Program-made: the position numbers and the translations under genes
Notes under the pieces: generated by a model
Databases searched by the model: none
Told to the model about the DNA's origin: nothing
Seen by the model: only the letters and a program-made list of their open reading frames with translations
In this document: positions 46,579 through 55,880 of the stretch, one piece after another
Numbering within the stretch: position 1 is the first letter of the stretch
Layout of the letters: every line of letters starts with the position of its first letter
Assembly: GCA_903905455.1 (NCBI GenBank)
Contig: CAIVGN010000130.1
Coordinates: 28,196 to 92,195, forward strand
Direction of reading: 5' to 3'
Origin: an uncultured Archangium sp.
Lineage (GTDB): Bacteria > Myxococcota > Myxococcia > Myxococcales > Myxococcaceae
DNA: 64,000 nt

Positions 46579-47184
46579 ATGAACCCGATCACGCTGACCG
46601 TCTGGTCCGACTTCGTTTGACCGTGGTGTTACATCGGCCTCGGCGAGGTCGACACGCTGAAGAAGGATTTTGAGTTCGTCATCGACTGGCGCCCGTACCT
46701 GTTGCGCCCCGACACGCCTGAAGAAGGCAGCGAGCTGCCGGCGCACATCAAGGCGTTCATGGCCAACCCGGACAACCCGCTCTTCCTTCGAGCGCGGGCG
46801 CTGGGGCTGACCATCAAGCCCCGGGACGTGGTGCCGAGCACCCGGCGCGCGCACATGTGCACGGAGTACGCGCGCAGCCAGGGCAAGCTCCAGGAGTTCC
46901 ACCACGGCGTGCTCGAGCGCTACTGGTCGCACGCCGACGACATCCACGACTGGGCGGTGCTCAGCGCGGTGGCGACGGCGGCCGGCCTCGACGCGAAGCA
47001 GATGCGCGCCGAGGTCGAAGCCGGGACGTGGAAGGCCGAGATGGAAGCGGGCCTCGCGGCGGCCGCCGAGCTGGGCATCAGCGCGGTGCCCACCTTCATC
47101 GTGGGCAACAAGTTCGCCATCCAGGGTGCGCAGGAGGCCCGCGTGTTCCGCCAGGCCTTCGAGCGCGTCCAGCGCGGGATTTGA
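46579..47184 (+). CDS. DsbA/FrnE-like oxidoreductase, probable selenoprotein (Sec at codon 14)
   Basis: Reading in one frame from ATG at 46579 gives 201 residues if the TGA at 46618-46620 (codon 14) is read as selenocysteine. The result is SDFV-U-PWCYIG, where FrnE/DsbA relatives have SDFVCPWCYIG, so the UGA falls exactly on the first active-site Cys of CxxC. Later FrnE features are present: a long helical insertion, and the cis-Pro motif [17 protein letters not shown]. It would be a cytoplasmic thiol/selenol oxidoreductase. A SECIS-like hairpin lies at 46634-46652. GGAGGG precedes the ATG, although only 2-3 bases away. An upstream in-frame ATG at 46519 lacks a good ribosome site. A decayed Cys codon is the alternative reading. 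Confidence 0.85.
46634..46652 (+). promoter_or_regulatory. Bacterial SECIS-like hairpin
   Basis: TCGGCCTC (46634-46641) pairs with GAGGTCGA (46645-46652) over 8 base pairs (one G-U), closing a GGC triloop. The apical G at 46642 is separated from the UGA (46618-46620) by 21 bases. This fits the bacterial SECIS rule of a small stem-loop with a G among the first two loop positions roughly 16-37 bases after the UGA. The element sits inside the coding sequence, as in bacteria generally. Confidence 0.75.
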
Positions 47185-47188
47185 GCCC

Positions 47189-48469
47189 TTAGAACTGGTG
47201 CTCTTCGGTCGAACCGGAGAGCGCCTTGGTCGACGACAGGCCACCGGAGATCACCTCGGAGACCTGGTCGAAGTAGCCGGTGCCGACTTCGCGCTGGTGC
47301 CGGGTGGCGGTGTAGCCGTGGGCCTCGGAGGCGAACTCCGCCTGCTGCAGCTGGCTGTAGGCGGCCATGCCGGCCTCGCGGTACTGCGAGGCGAGCTCGA
47401 ACATGCCGTGGTTGAGCGAGTGGAAGCCGGCGAGCGTGACGAACTGGTACTTGTAGCCCATGGCGCCGATCTCCTGCTGGAAGCGGGCGATGGTCTGGTC
47501 GTCCAGGTTCTTCTTCCAGTTGAACGACGGCGAGCAGTTGTACGCGAGCATCTTGTTGGGGAACTTCGCGTGGATCGCGTCGGCGAAGCGCCGGGCCTGC
47601 TTCAGGTCGGGGGTGCTGGTCTCGCACCAGAGGAGGTCGGCGTAGGGCGCGTAGGCGAGGCCGCGGGCGATGGCGAAGTCGTCGCCGTTGCCCTTGAGGC
47701 GGAAGAAGCCCTCGGGGGTGCGCTCCTTGCCGGCGACGAACGGCCGGTCGCGCTCGTCGACGTCGGAGGTGATGAGCCGGGCCGACTGGGCGTCGGTGCG
47801 CGCGATGACCAGGGTGGGCACGTCGGAGACGTCGGCGGCGAGGCGCGCGGCGACGAGGGTGCGGATGAACTGCGAGGTCGGCACCAGCACCTTGCCTCCC
47901 ATGTGGCCGCACTTCTTCTCGCTGGCGAGCTGGTCTTCGAAGTGAACGCCGGCGGCGCCCGCCTCGATCATCGCCTTCATCAGCTCGAAGGCGTTGAGGG
48001 AGCCGCCGAAGCCGGCCTCGGCGTCGGCGACCATGGGCACCAGCCAGTGGCGGTCGCGCTTGCCCTCGGCGTGGTCGACCTGGTCGGCGCGGCGCAGCGA
48101 GGCGTTGATGCGGCGCACGAGGTTGGGCACCGAGTCGACCGGGTACAGCGACTGGTCGGGGTACATCTGGCCGGCGGTGTTCGCGTCGGCGGCGACCTGC
48201 CAGCCCGAGATGTAGAGCGCCTCGAGGCCCGCGCGGACCATCTGCACCGCCTGGCCGCCGGTCATCGCGCCCAGGGTGTTCACGTATTCCCGGGTGTGCA
48301 GCAGCTCCCACAGGCGCATGGCGCCGAGGCGCGCGAGGGTGTGCTCGATCTTGATCGACCCGCGGAGCTTCTCGACATCGGCCTTGCTGTAGGGCCGCTC
48401 GATGCCTTCGAAGCGCTTCGCGTGGAGATCGCCCGTGGTCAGGTTCATCGTCTTCGCTCGTTCAGTCAT
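47189..48469 (-). CDS. aceA: Isocitrate lyase
   Basis: This is a 426-residue isocitrate lyase, which splits isocitrate to succinate and glyoxylate in the glyoxylate shunt. The catalytic K-K-C187-G-H-M motif is present, with substrate and metal sites in [15 protein letters not shown] and NCSPSFNW. The ATG at 48469 has AGGAG six bases ahead; a longer frame to 48550 only adds Arg-rich leader. It follows malate synthase on the same strand after 99 bases, which fits an aceB-aceA operon read from the promoter at 50134-50162. Confidence 0.97.
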   Translation of the reverse strand: MTERAKTMNLTTGDLHAKRFEGIERPYSKADVEKLRGSIKIEHTLARLGAMRLWELLHTREYVNTLGAMTGGQAVQMVRAGLEALYISGWQVAADANTAGQMYPDQSLYPVDSVPNLVRRINASLRRADQVDHAEGKRDRHWLVPMVADAEAGFGGSLNAFELMKAMIEAGAAGVHFEDQLASEKKCGHMGGKVLVPTSQFIRTLVAARLAADVSDVPTLVIARTDAQSARLITSDVDERDRPFVAGKERTPEGFFRLKGNGDDFAIARGLAYAPYADLLWCETSTPDLKQARRFADAIHAKFPNKMLAYNCSPSFNWKKNLDDQTIARFQQEIGAMGYKYQFVTLAGFHSLNHGMFELASQYREAGMAAYSQLQQAEFASEAHGYTATRHQREVGTGYFDQVSEVISGGLSSTKALSGSTEEHQF

Positions 48470-48568
48470 GACGCGCTCCTCTTCGGGGGTGGTGCTGCGG
48501 ACGAGCCGGTGCCGTTCGCGGCCTCTTCTTCGAGGACGCGTCGGGGTCACCGGGATGGGTGGGGGGGA

Positions 48569-50083
<1,515 letters not shown>

Positions 50084-50133
50084 GTGCGCTCCCGGTAAAC
50101 CAGAAAAGCTCATAACCACCTTGAACAAGGACC

Positions 50134-50162
50134 AAAGTAGACAGCCTTCACACTCATGACAA
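50134..50162 (-). promoter_or_regulatory. Sigma-70-like promoter of the ace genes
   Basis: On the minus strand TTGTCA (50162-50157) is followed after 17 bases by TACTTT (50139-50134), about 50 bases upstream of the malate synthase ATG. The surrounding DNA is notably AT-rich for this window. Confidence 0.5.
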
Positions 50163-50191
50163 GCCGCGTTAGACTGAAAATCAGGCGGCAC

Positions 50192-50207
50192 TTGTAAATC
50201 TTGTAAA
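50192..50207. repeat. Tandem TTGTAAA sites upstream of aceB
   Basis: Two exact TTGTAAA copies lie at 50192-50198 and 50201-50207, nine bases apart and about 30-45 bases upstream of the -35 box. They resemble the TTTGCAA/TTTACAA type of sites bound by regulators of acetate and short-chain-acyl metabolism elsewhere, so they are candidate activator sites. The regulator is not in the window. Confidence 0.4.
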
Positions 50208-50314
50208 GTTAACACCGCTTCGTGAAGCAATCCGAGCGTTTGACAGATTCACATTGAGTCATCCGGGCGTCACGGAAGTTTGAAAACGGCAGTTCAGCCT
50301 GAGAAGTAGCGGTC

Positions 50315-51082
50315 ATGAGCGGCCTGAATCGACGGGAAGTGCTGGTCGCGGGGTTGGCGGCGAGCGTGGTTCGGGCGGCGGGGACTTCGCACGGCATCGT
50401 GTTGGTGCACGGCGCGTGGCACGGGGGGTGGTGCTGGGACGCGGTGGTGAAGGGGCTCGCGGCGCTGGGTCACGTCGCCGTGGCTCCGACGCTGACGGGG
50501 CTGGCCGAGCGGGAAAAGGAATTGAACGCGCAGACCACGCTGGCCACCCATGTCGCTGACGTGGTCGAGGCGGCCGCGCAGTTCGATCGCGTGGTGCTCG
50601 TGGGCCACAGTTACGCGGGGCTGGTCATCACGCAGGCCGTCGACCCGCTGGGGAAGAAGCTCGAGCGCCTGGTGTACCTCGACGCGTTCCTGCCGGCCGT
50701 GGGGCAGTCGGGCTTCGACCTGATGAAGAAGGCGTACGGGGATCACTGGAAAGAGAAGGCGGCCGGGGGCTTGAGCGTGCCTCCGATGTTGTCGGCGAAG
50801 GCCATGGGCGTGCTCGACGAGAAGCAGGCGAAGGCCGTCGACGCGCGGCTGACACCCCACCCGCTGGCGACGTTCGAGGCGAAGGTTCAGTTCGACGAGG
50901 CCGCGTGGAAGGCGGTGCCCAGGACGTACCTGCGCTGCGCGAAGTACGCGGGCTTCGGGCCGACGGCCGAGCGCGCGAAGACGCTGGGGCTCGACGTGGT
51001 GCAGCTCGATGCGGGGCATGACGCGATGCTCGCGGCGCCCGGGGCGCTCGTTGCGGCCATCGATCGCGCCGTGAAAGGATGA
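50315..51082 (+). CDS. Alpha/beta hydrolase with twin-arginine-like leader
   Basis: This is a 255-residue hydrolase. The N-terminus NRREVLVAGLAAS looks like a Tat leader, suggesting export. The core has HGAWHGGWCWD near the oxyanion hole, nucleophile GHSYAG (catalytic Ser), and a C-terminal His in DAGHDAM. It resembles EstC/hydroxynitrile-lyase-like esterases. The substrate is unknown. The stop overlaps the ATG of the Uma2 gene (ATGA). It is divergent from aceB across a 231-base AT-richer region; TTGACA at 50240-50245 may be its -35 but no -10 is clear. Confidence 0.85.
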   Translation: MSGLNRREVLVAGLAASVVRAAGTSHGIVLVHGAWHGGWCWDAVVKGLAALGHVAVAPTLTGLAEREKELNAQTTLATHVADVVEAAAQFDRVVLVGHSYAGLVITQAVDPLGKKLERLVYLDAFLPAVGQSGFDLMKKAYGDHWKEKAAGGLSVPPMLSAKAMGVLDEKQAKAVDARLTPHPLATFEAKVQFDEAAWKAVPRTYLRCAKYAGFGPTAERAKTLGLDVVQLDAGHDAMLAAPGALVAAIDRAVKG

Positions 51083-51678
51083 GGGCCATGGAAGCGACGC
51101 ACAGACCGAGTCCTCCACGGCCGCGAGAGGCGCCCCCAGCGCGCCTTCACTACTCTCGCGACCGGTTCAGGGACATGGACCGTGCGGGGATCTTCGGGGA
51201 CGAGCGGGTGGAGCTGATCGAGGGGGAGATCTACGTCATGGCGCCGATGTTGGAACCGCACGCGCGGCCGATTCAGCACCTCAACCTCGCGCTCGCCCGC
51301 ACGCTGCCTGAAGGCTTCACGTTCCGCTGTCAGCTCCCGTTCGCCGCTGAGGAAGACAGCCAGCCGCAGCCCGACTTCACGATCTTCAGGGCCGACGAGC
51401 AGCCCGAAGACGACATGCCCGACAAGGCCGTGCTCGTGGTCGAGGTCTCTGACTCGAGCATCTCGTTCGACCTGGAGCAGAAGGCCGGGGTCTACGCCCG
51501 CGCGCGCGTGCCCGAATACTGGGTCCTCGACGTGAAGAAGAAGGCGCTCGTGGTGCACCGGTCGCCGACCGCGTCCCGCTACCGCAGCGTGAAGAAGCTC
51601 AGCGACCTCTCCGCGGTGGAGTCGTCGGCCGTCCCGGGACTGGTGCTCGATCTGCGGCACATCTTCATCAAGCGCTGA
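51079..51678 (+). CDS. Uma2 family (PD-(D/E)xK-like) endonuclease-fold protein
   Basis: This is a 199-residue Uma2/DUF820 protein. The restriction-endonuclease-like core shows VELIEGEIYVMAP, PDFTIF, LVVEVSDSSISFDLEQKAGVYARARVPEYWVLD and a C-terminal strand VPGLVLDL. Uma2 proteins are abundant in Cyanobacteria and Myxococcota with no settled function. It is coupled by ATGA overlap to the hydrolase upstream, which I take as chance neighbourhood rather than evidence of a joint system. Confidence 0.85.
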   Translation: MRAMEATHRPSPPRPREAPPARLHYSRDRFRDMDRAGIFGDERVELIEGEIYVMAPMLEPHARPIQHLNLALARTLPEGFTFRCQLPFAAEEDSQPQPDFTIFRADEQPEDDMPDKAVLVVEVSDSSISFDLEQKAGVYARARVPEYWVLDVKKKALVVHRSPTASRYRSVKKLSDLSAVESSAVPGLVLDLRHIFIKR

Positions 51679-51711
51679 GCCGCTGGCACCGGGGTTGCTC
51701 TGCCGGCGTGC

Positions 51712-52557
51712 ATGACCGGTGAACCGACGCTTCGTGACGCCACCCCCGCGGCCCTGTGGACACGCCGCCTGAAGATGGCCGCCCGCAAGGGCCAGCGACT
51801 CGTGGGCTGGTGGACACGGTCCGACGCCTTCCCCGAGCCGGTGCTCGAGCCGAGGCCCCTGCCCCACCTCGTGTACTCGGCGCGCATTCCCCTGCACCGG
51901 CCCGAGGCGCACCCGGTGTTCGAGGCGGGCAAGAAGCACAACCTCGCGCTCGCAGCGCCCTCCTTCGACGGCCTGCTGATCGGCCCCAACCACCCCTTCT
52001 CGTTCTGGCGGGCGCTGGGCCGCGTCACGCAGGCGCGCGGCTATCGCCACGGCATGGAGCTCGCGGGGGGCTGCATCGTGCCGGCGATCGGCGGTGGGCT
52101 GTGCCTGATGGCGCGGGCGCTCTTCCAGGCGGCGCTGTTCTCGGGGATGACGATTCACGAGCGGCACGGACATTCGATGCAGGCCATCGAGCCGCCGCCC
52201 GGGGTGCCGTGGGGCATCGACGCCACGGTGTTGTGGCCGTACATCGACCTGCGCTTCGAGCCGCGCGATCGCCTGATGCGGCTGGGGGCAATCGTCCGCG
52301 ACGAGGCGTTGATCGTCACCGTGACCTCCACCGCGCCGCTGGCCGAGAAGTTCGAGCTCGAGGCCCTCGACGAGCGCGTCACCCAGGAGGACGACGGGCG
52401 CATCCGGCACAACCGCATCGTGCGCCGTACCGCCACGGGCGCGAGCGAAGTGGTGGCGGTCAACCGCACGCGCATGCTCACGGAAGAGAAGCAGCGGCGA
52501 AACTGCCTGACCTGCAACGAGACCTCGTGCCACGCGAAGGTCGAGGTGCCGGCGTGA
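51712..52557 (+). CDS. VanW family protein
   Basis: This is a 281-residue VanW-domain protein: FEAGKKHNLALAAPSFDGLLIGPNHPFSFWRALG, GGCIVPAIGGGLCLMARALFQAALFSG and ERHGHSM are typical. VanW appears in some vancomycin-resistance clusters but its activity is unknown; other members occur in cell-envelope loci. Cys pair CLTCNETSC near the C-terminus is unusual and may bind metal. The stop overlaps the GTG of the adjacent glycosyltransferase-like gene (GTGA), so the two are probably coupled. Confidence 0.88.
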   Translation: MTGEPTLRDATPAALWTRRLKMAARKGQRLVGWWTRSDAFPEPVLEPRPLPHLVYSARIPLHRPEAHPVFEAGKKHNLALAAPSFDGLLIGPNHPFSFWRALGRVTQARGYRHGMELAGGCIVPAIGGGLCLMARALFQAALFSGMTIHERHGHSMQAIEPPPGVPWGIDATVLWPYIDLRFEPRDRLMRLGAIVRDEALIVTVTSTAPLAEKFELEALDERVTQEDDGRIRHNRIVRRTATGASEVVAVNRTRMLTEEKQRRNCLTCNETSCHAKVEVPA

Positions 52558-53564
52558 AGCTGATCATCGCCCCCGAGCCCGCGCCCTGGCTGCGGCCGTT
52601 GCTCGACACCCTCTCGGGTGAGGAGGTGCTGGTGATCGCGCCCTGGGCCGTGCCCGGTGCGCTGGCCTCGCTGTTCCCCCGGAACGCGCTCGCGTCGGTG
52701 CGACACGTCGCGTTGCCCGGCTGGTTCGCGGCCCGGGCGTTGGCCCAGCGCGCCGCCGTGGCCCTGGGCAGCGGCGCGGACCTCGCGTTCACGCTGCACG
52801 CGCGGGTGGCCCTCGATGCCCTCGTCGCCGCGTGGGTTCCGAAGCAGGTGACGCAGGTGTTCGCGCCGTCGCTCGCCGCGCAGCGCACCTTCGCGAAGAC
52901 GCGCGCCGAGGGCGTGTTGCTGCAGGACCTCCCGAGCTTCCGCGCGCTGCACGCCGGGCTCGACGCGGCCGCGGAGCAGCTGCCCTTCGCGACCTTCTTG
53001 AAGAACTACCGGGCCCCGCGGCACCTCCTCGTGCGCCAGGAGGCGGAGCACGTGCTGGCGCGCAGAGTGCTGGTGACGAGCCGGTTCGCCCGGAAGGCGC
53101 TGCGCAAACGCGGGGTGGCGAGTGAGCGCCTGGGCGTGCTGCCCCTGCCGTCGCGCGCGGTGCCGCTGACCTTCGACCCGCGCAGCCGCGACGTGCTCCT
53201 CGCGGGGACCAGTGCGTCACGTCACGGGCTCGAGGTCGCGCTCGCGGCGATCGCCCAGACTGACGACCTGGTGCTCTGGGCCCGGCGGGGTCCTGGCTAC
53301 CGGGAGCACCCGCGGCTGCGCAGCTACGAGGGGCCGCCACCTCCGATACGCGCCGTCGTGGCGCCGGCGTGGGTCGAGACGTTCGCCCGCGAGACCGAGG
53401 CCGCGGCGCGCGGTGGGGTGCCCTTGATCGGCACGGACCGCGCCCTGGGGTGGCTCGAGGGCGCGGCGATCATGGAGCCGGGAGACAGCGAGCGCCTGGG
53501 CGCCTTCCTCACAGGCGCAGGAGATCTCGCGCCATCCACAGCATCATCTTCGGGTTGTCCATGA
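52554..53564 (+). CDS. Glycosyltransferase-like protein, coupled to VanW
   Basis: This is a 336-residue protein from GTG at 52554. It has an alternating alpha/beta pattern with the look of a GT-B glycosyltransferase: an N-terminal Rossmann-like half (LIIAPEPAPWL...VLVIAPWAVPG), a DVLLAGTSASRHGLEVALAAI strand-loop, and GGVPLIGTDRALGWLEGAAIM near the end. I cannot place it in a numbered family. The C-terminal 56 bases overlap the convergent proline dehydrogenase gene. Confidence 0.55.
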   Translation: MKLIIAPEPAPWLRPLLDTLSGEEVLVIAPWAVPGALASLFPRNALASVRHVALPGWFAARALAQRAAVALGSGADLAFTLHARVALDALVAAWVPKQVTQVFAPSLAAQRTFAKTRAEGVLLQDLPSFRALHAGLDAAAEQLPFATFLKNYRAPRHLLVRQEAEHVLARRVLVTSRFARKALRKRGVASERLGVLPLPSRAVPLTFDPRSRDVLLAGTSASRHGLEVALAAIAQTDDLVLWARRGPGYREHPRLRSYEGPPPPIRAVVAPAWVETFARETEAAARGGVPLIGTDRALGWLEGAAIMEPGDSERLGAFLTGAGDLAPSTASSSGCP

Positions 53565-54360
53565 CCTTGGAGACGGCATAGGGCACGTGGGCCCGGCCAT
53601 AGCCGATGTACACGCGCACCTTCTCGCCGAGCTCCGCGGCCGAGCGCAGCGACTTGCGCATCGGCAACCCGTAGAGGAGCTCGAGCTCCCGGCTGGTGTC
53701 CTTCTCGGCCAACCGCCGCAGCGAGGTCTCGCCGAGCTTCACGTCGTGGGTCGCGACCGCGACGTGCGAGGCCTTGCCAGCCAGGGCGTCGATGACGCGC
53801 GCGAAGCCCTCGGCCGGGTCCAGCGCGGACGCCTCGGGGAACTGGCCCTTCACCACCCGCACCGGAAGCCCGAGCTCGGAGGCCCACGCCGCGTCGTCAA
53901 TGCTGCGCGCCCACCGCCCGGGCAGCGTGTAGCTGACGGGAAACTTCGAGCCGTAGCGGGCGGCAAACGCGGTCACCACCTGGCGCGTGCGCTCGGCGCT
54001 GTCAGGGTCCATCGCGTCGAAGTGCAGCCGCAGGCCCCGCTTGGCCGCGCGCTCAGCCAACTCCTCGAGCAGCGCCTCGGAGTAGCCGAGGGCGGTGAGC
54101 TTGAGGGAGAGGTACTCGCCGGTCTTGAGCACCTCGAGGGCATGGAGGTACTGGTTGGCCACGTCACGCGGGGTATCGCGCCCGTCATCCCAGAAACCGA
54201 AAGTGCTCGGGATGTCGCGCTCGGCCCATTGATCGGCGACGTGCCGGGCGTCCTCCACGGAATCGCCCGCGACGTAGACCCTGGCGACGTGCGTGAGCAC
54301 GAAGCGCATGGTGGCCCTGCGGTAGCGACGAAACGTCCCCAGCTCGGTTTCGGCATCCAT
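53509..54360 (-). CDS. Proline dehydrogenase family protein
   Basis: This is a 283-residue protein of the PRODH/PutA TIM-barrel family. Visible are YLSLKLTALGYSEALLEELAERA, LHFDAMDPDSAERT, VRVVKGQFPEAS, AVATHDVKLGE, ELLYGLPM and VRVYIGYGRAHVPYAVSKVMDNPKMMLWMARD, the FAD- and proline-site pattern of the barrel. It oxidises proline to pyrroline-5-carboxylate with FAD, if the family function holds. The usual partner P5C dehydrogenase is not adjacent. Convergent 3' overlap of 56 bases with the glycosyltransferase-like gene. Confidence 0.9.
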   Translation of the reverse strand: MDAETELGTFRRYRRATMRFVLTHVARVYVAGDSVEDARHVADQWAERDIPSTFGFWDDGRDTPRDVANQYLHALEVLKTGEYLSLKLTALGYSEALLEELAERAAKRGLRLHFDAMDPDSAERTRQVVTAFAARYGSKFPVSYTLPGRWARSIDDAAWASELGLPVRVVKGQFPEASALDPAEGFARVIDALAGKASHVAVATHDVKLGETSLRRLAEKDTSRELELLYGLPMRKSLRSAAELGEKVRVYIGYGRAHVPYAVSKVMDNPKMMLWMARDLLRL

Positions 54361-54392
54361 GGTGATGACCTCGTTGGCGGTTCACTTCCCCA

Positions 54393-55697
54393 CTACTTTG
54401 CGAGTCCAAAGAGCTTCGAGAGCTGGGTCGCGTCGTAGCGACGCACGAGATCGCCCTTCGCCTGGGCGAGCAGGGGCTCGAGCGCAGGCAGGGGGATCAT
54501 CGGAGGCAGCGACCCTGCAGTGACCGCGCGCCGCGTGGGGTTGTGCACGATGAGTTCGTCCGACTCGGTGGTGACCGGGCGCAGGCGATCGCGCGCGAGG
54601 CGATAGAGCCTGCCGGCGATGGCCCGAAGGCTCTCCGGGGTGCCCAGCCGGAAGAGCTGGAGCGTGGACATGGGCACCGCTTCGCCCAGCCAGCGTGACT
54701 TGTAATAGCCAAAGCTGTGCATCATCCCGACGGTGCGCTTGCGCGCCTCGATCATGCGCAGCACCGTCATCGGCACCAGCGGCGTGCCCGGGCTCACCGC
54801 AGACCACTCGTCGTCGAACACCATCTCCAGCGCCGAGCTGTCGTGCGCGCCCACGCTGTAGAGCATGCCGGCGACGGCCTGCCCGTCGATGAGCACGAAG
54901 CCGGCCCCGGGGCAGGCGCCGTTCTCGCCGCGCGCCCACCCTTCGAAGAGCTGCACGCGCACCGGGTCCCGGGTGATGGCCGCCTTCGTGTCGGGGTCTC
55001 GCTTCCAGCTGCGGCCCTCGAGGGCGAGGTAGATCGGAAGGAGCGCGGGCATCACGGTCGCGCCTTCGGCCACGAGGTACTCGACGCGACCGGCCTTGAG
55101 CAGCTTGCGCAGGCCGCGGCGCACGTCGCTGCGGAAGTCGGCCTGGAGCGCGTTGAGGTATTCCTGGAAGCTCGAGAAGCGATCGGCCGCGGGGATGACG
55201 CTGGCCGGCGTGAGTGGGATCTCCTGCTGCCAGAACCGGCGTCGGGGGCTGCGTGCGATGGCGCGACGGATGGCCGAGGCCTCGTCTTGCTGGTGGAGGA
55301 CGAAGACGCTCCACGGCTGGCCCTGGTCGAGGATGACATGGAGCATGGCCTCGGCGACCCGGTCTTCGTCTTCGGGGCGCGAGACGAGGTGCGGGCGATC
55401 TCCGAAGTGCGGCGCGAGGAACTCGAGGCGGTTCGGGTGTCGGCCGAAGCGTCGCTTCCGCGTCAGGCGCAGCGGGAGGTAACCCAGCAGCCGGTTCCCC
55501 TCGTAGCAGAGGTAGATCCGCGGCTCGAAGCCCGTGCCGCCCGGGCAGTACTCGTCGTTGCGCGCGGCGTGCAGCGAGAAGTCGAGCGTGGAGAACACGT
55601 CGGGGCGCGCGCTGGCAGCGTGGACTTCATTCGCTTCGCGGCGGAAGGACTCGGCTTCGCTCAATGACGAGACGACGCGCACTTGCAGCTCTGCCAT
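54393..55697 (-). CDS. GNAT/FemAB-type acetyltransferase, CelD-like
   Basis: This is a 434-residue protein with CelD/BcsL-like GNAT features: an N-terminal GNAT half (FSTLDFSLHAARN...RIYLCYEGNRLLGYLPLRL) and a second GNAT repeat (FRSDVRRGLRKLLKAG...AGFVLIDGQAVAGMLYSV and MHSFGYYKSRWLG). These enzymes often act on envelope polysaccharides or lipids. ATG at 55697 is preceded by GGAGG; a longer frame upstream (MHIRAARRRP) lacks a ribosome site and is divergent DNA. The start is divergent from the helicase gene over 183 bases. Confidence 0.8.
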   Translation of the reverse strand: MAELQVRVVSSLSEAESFRREANEVHAASARPDVFSTLDFSLHAARNDEYCPGGTGFEPRIYLCYEGNRLLGYLPLRLTRKRRFGRHPNRLEFLAPHFGDRPHLVSRPEDEDRVAEAMLHVILDQGQPWSVFVLHQQDEASAIRRAIARSPRRRFWQQEIPLTPASVIPAADRFSSFQEYLNALQADFRSDVRRGLRKLLKAGRVEYLVAEGATVMPALLPIYLALEGRSWKRDPDTKAAITRDPVRVQLFEGWARGENGACPGAGFVLIDGQAVAGMLYSVGAHDSSALEMVFDDEWSAVSPGTPLVPMTVLRMIEARKRTVGMMHSFGYYKSRWLGEAVPMSTLQLFRLGTPESLRAIAGRLYRLARDRLRPVTTESDELIVHNPTRRAVTAGSLPPMIPLPALEPLLAQAKGDLVRRYDATQLSKLFGLAK

Positions 55698-55880
55698 GGG
55701 CCGCCTCCGTGCCGCGCGAATGTGCATCGGACATGCCTCACGTACGTGCGCCGAGCGCAGTGCTGATTCGCCACACACCCGCGCACGGAGGCGAATCGCG
55801 CTGCGAGAAATCTGCGCTCCGGCCAGGTGCCTGAGGAACCGCTTCAATGAGCGCAGAGGGCGTGGTCTCTTGCCACCGCT

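Noticed and set aside
50315..51678. Toxin-antitoxin or defence pair (hydrolase plus Uma2)
   Set aside because: ATGA coupling alone is weak evidence; the hydrolase is Tat-exported and Uma2 families are common stand-alone genes.
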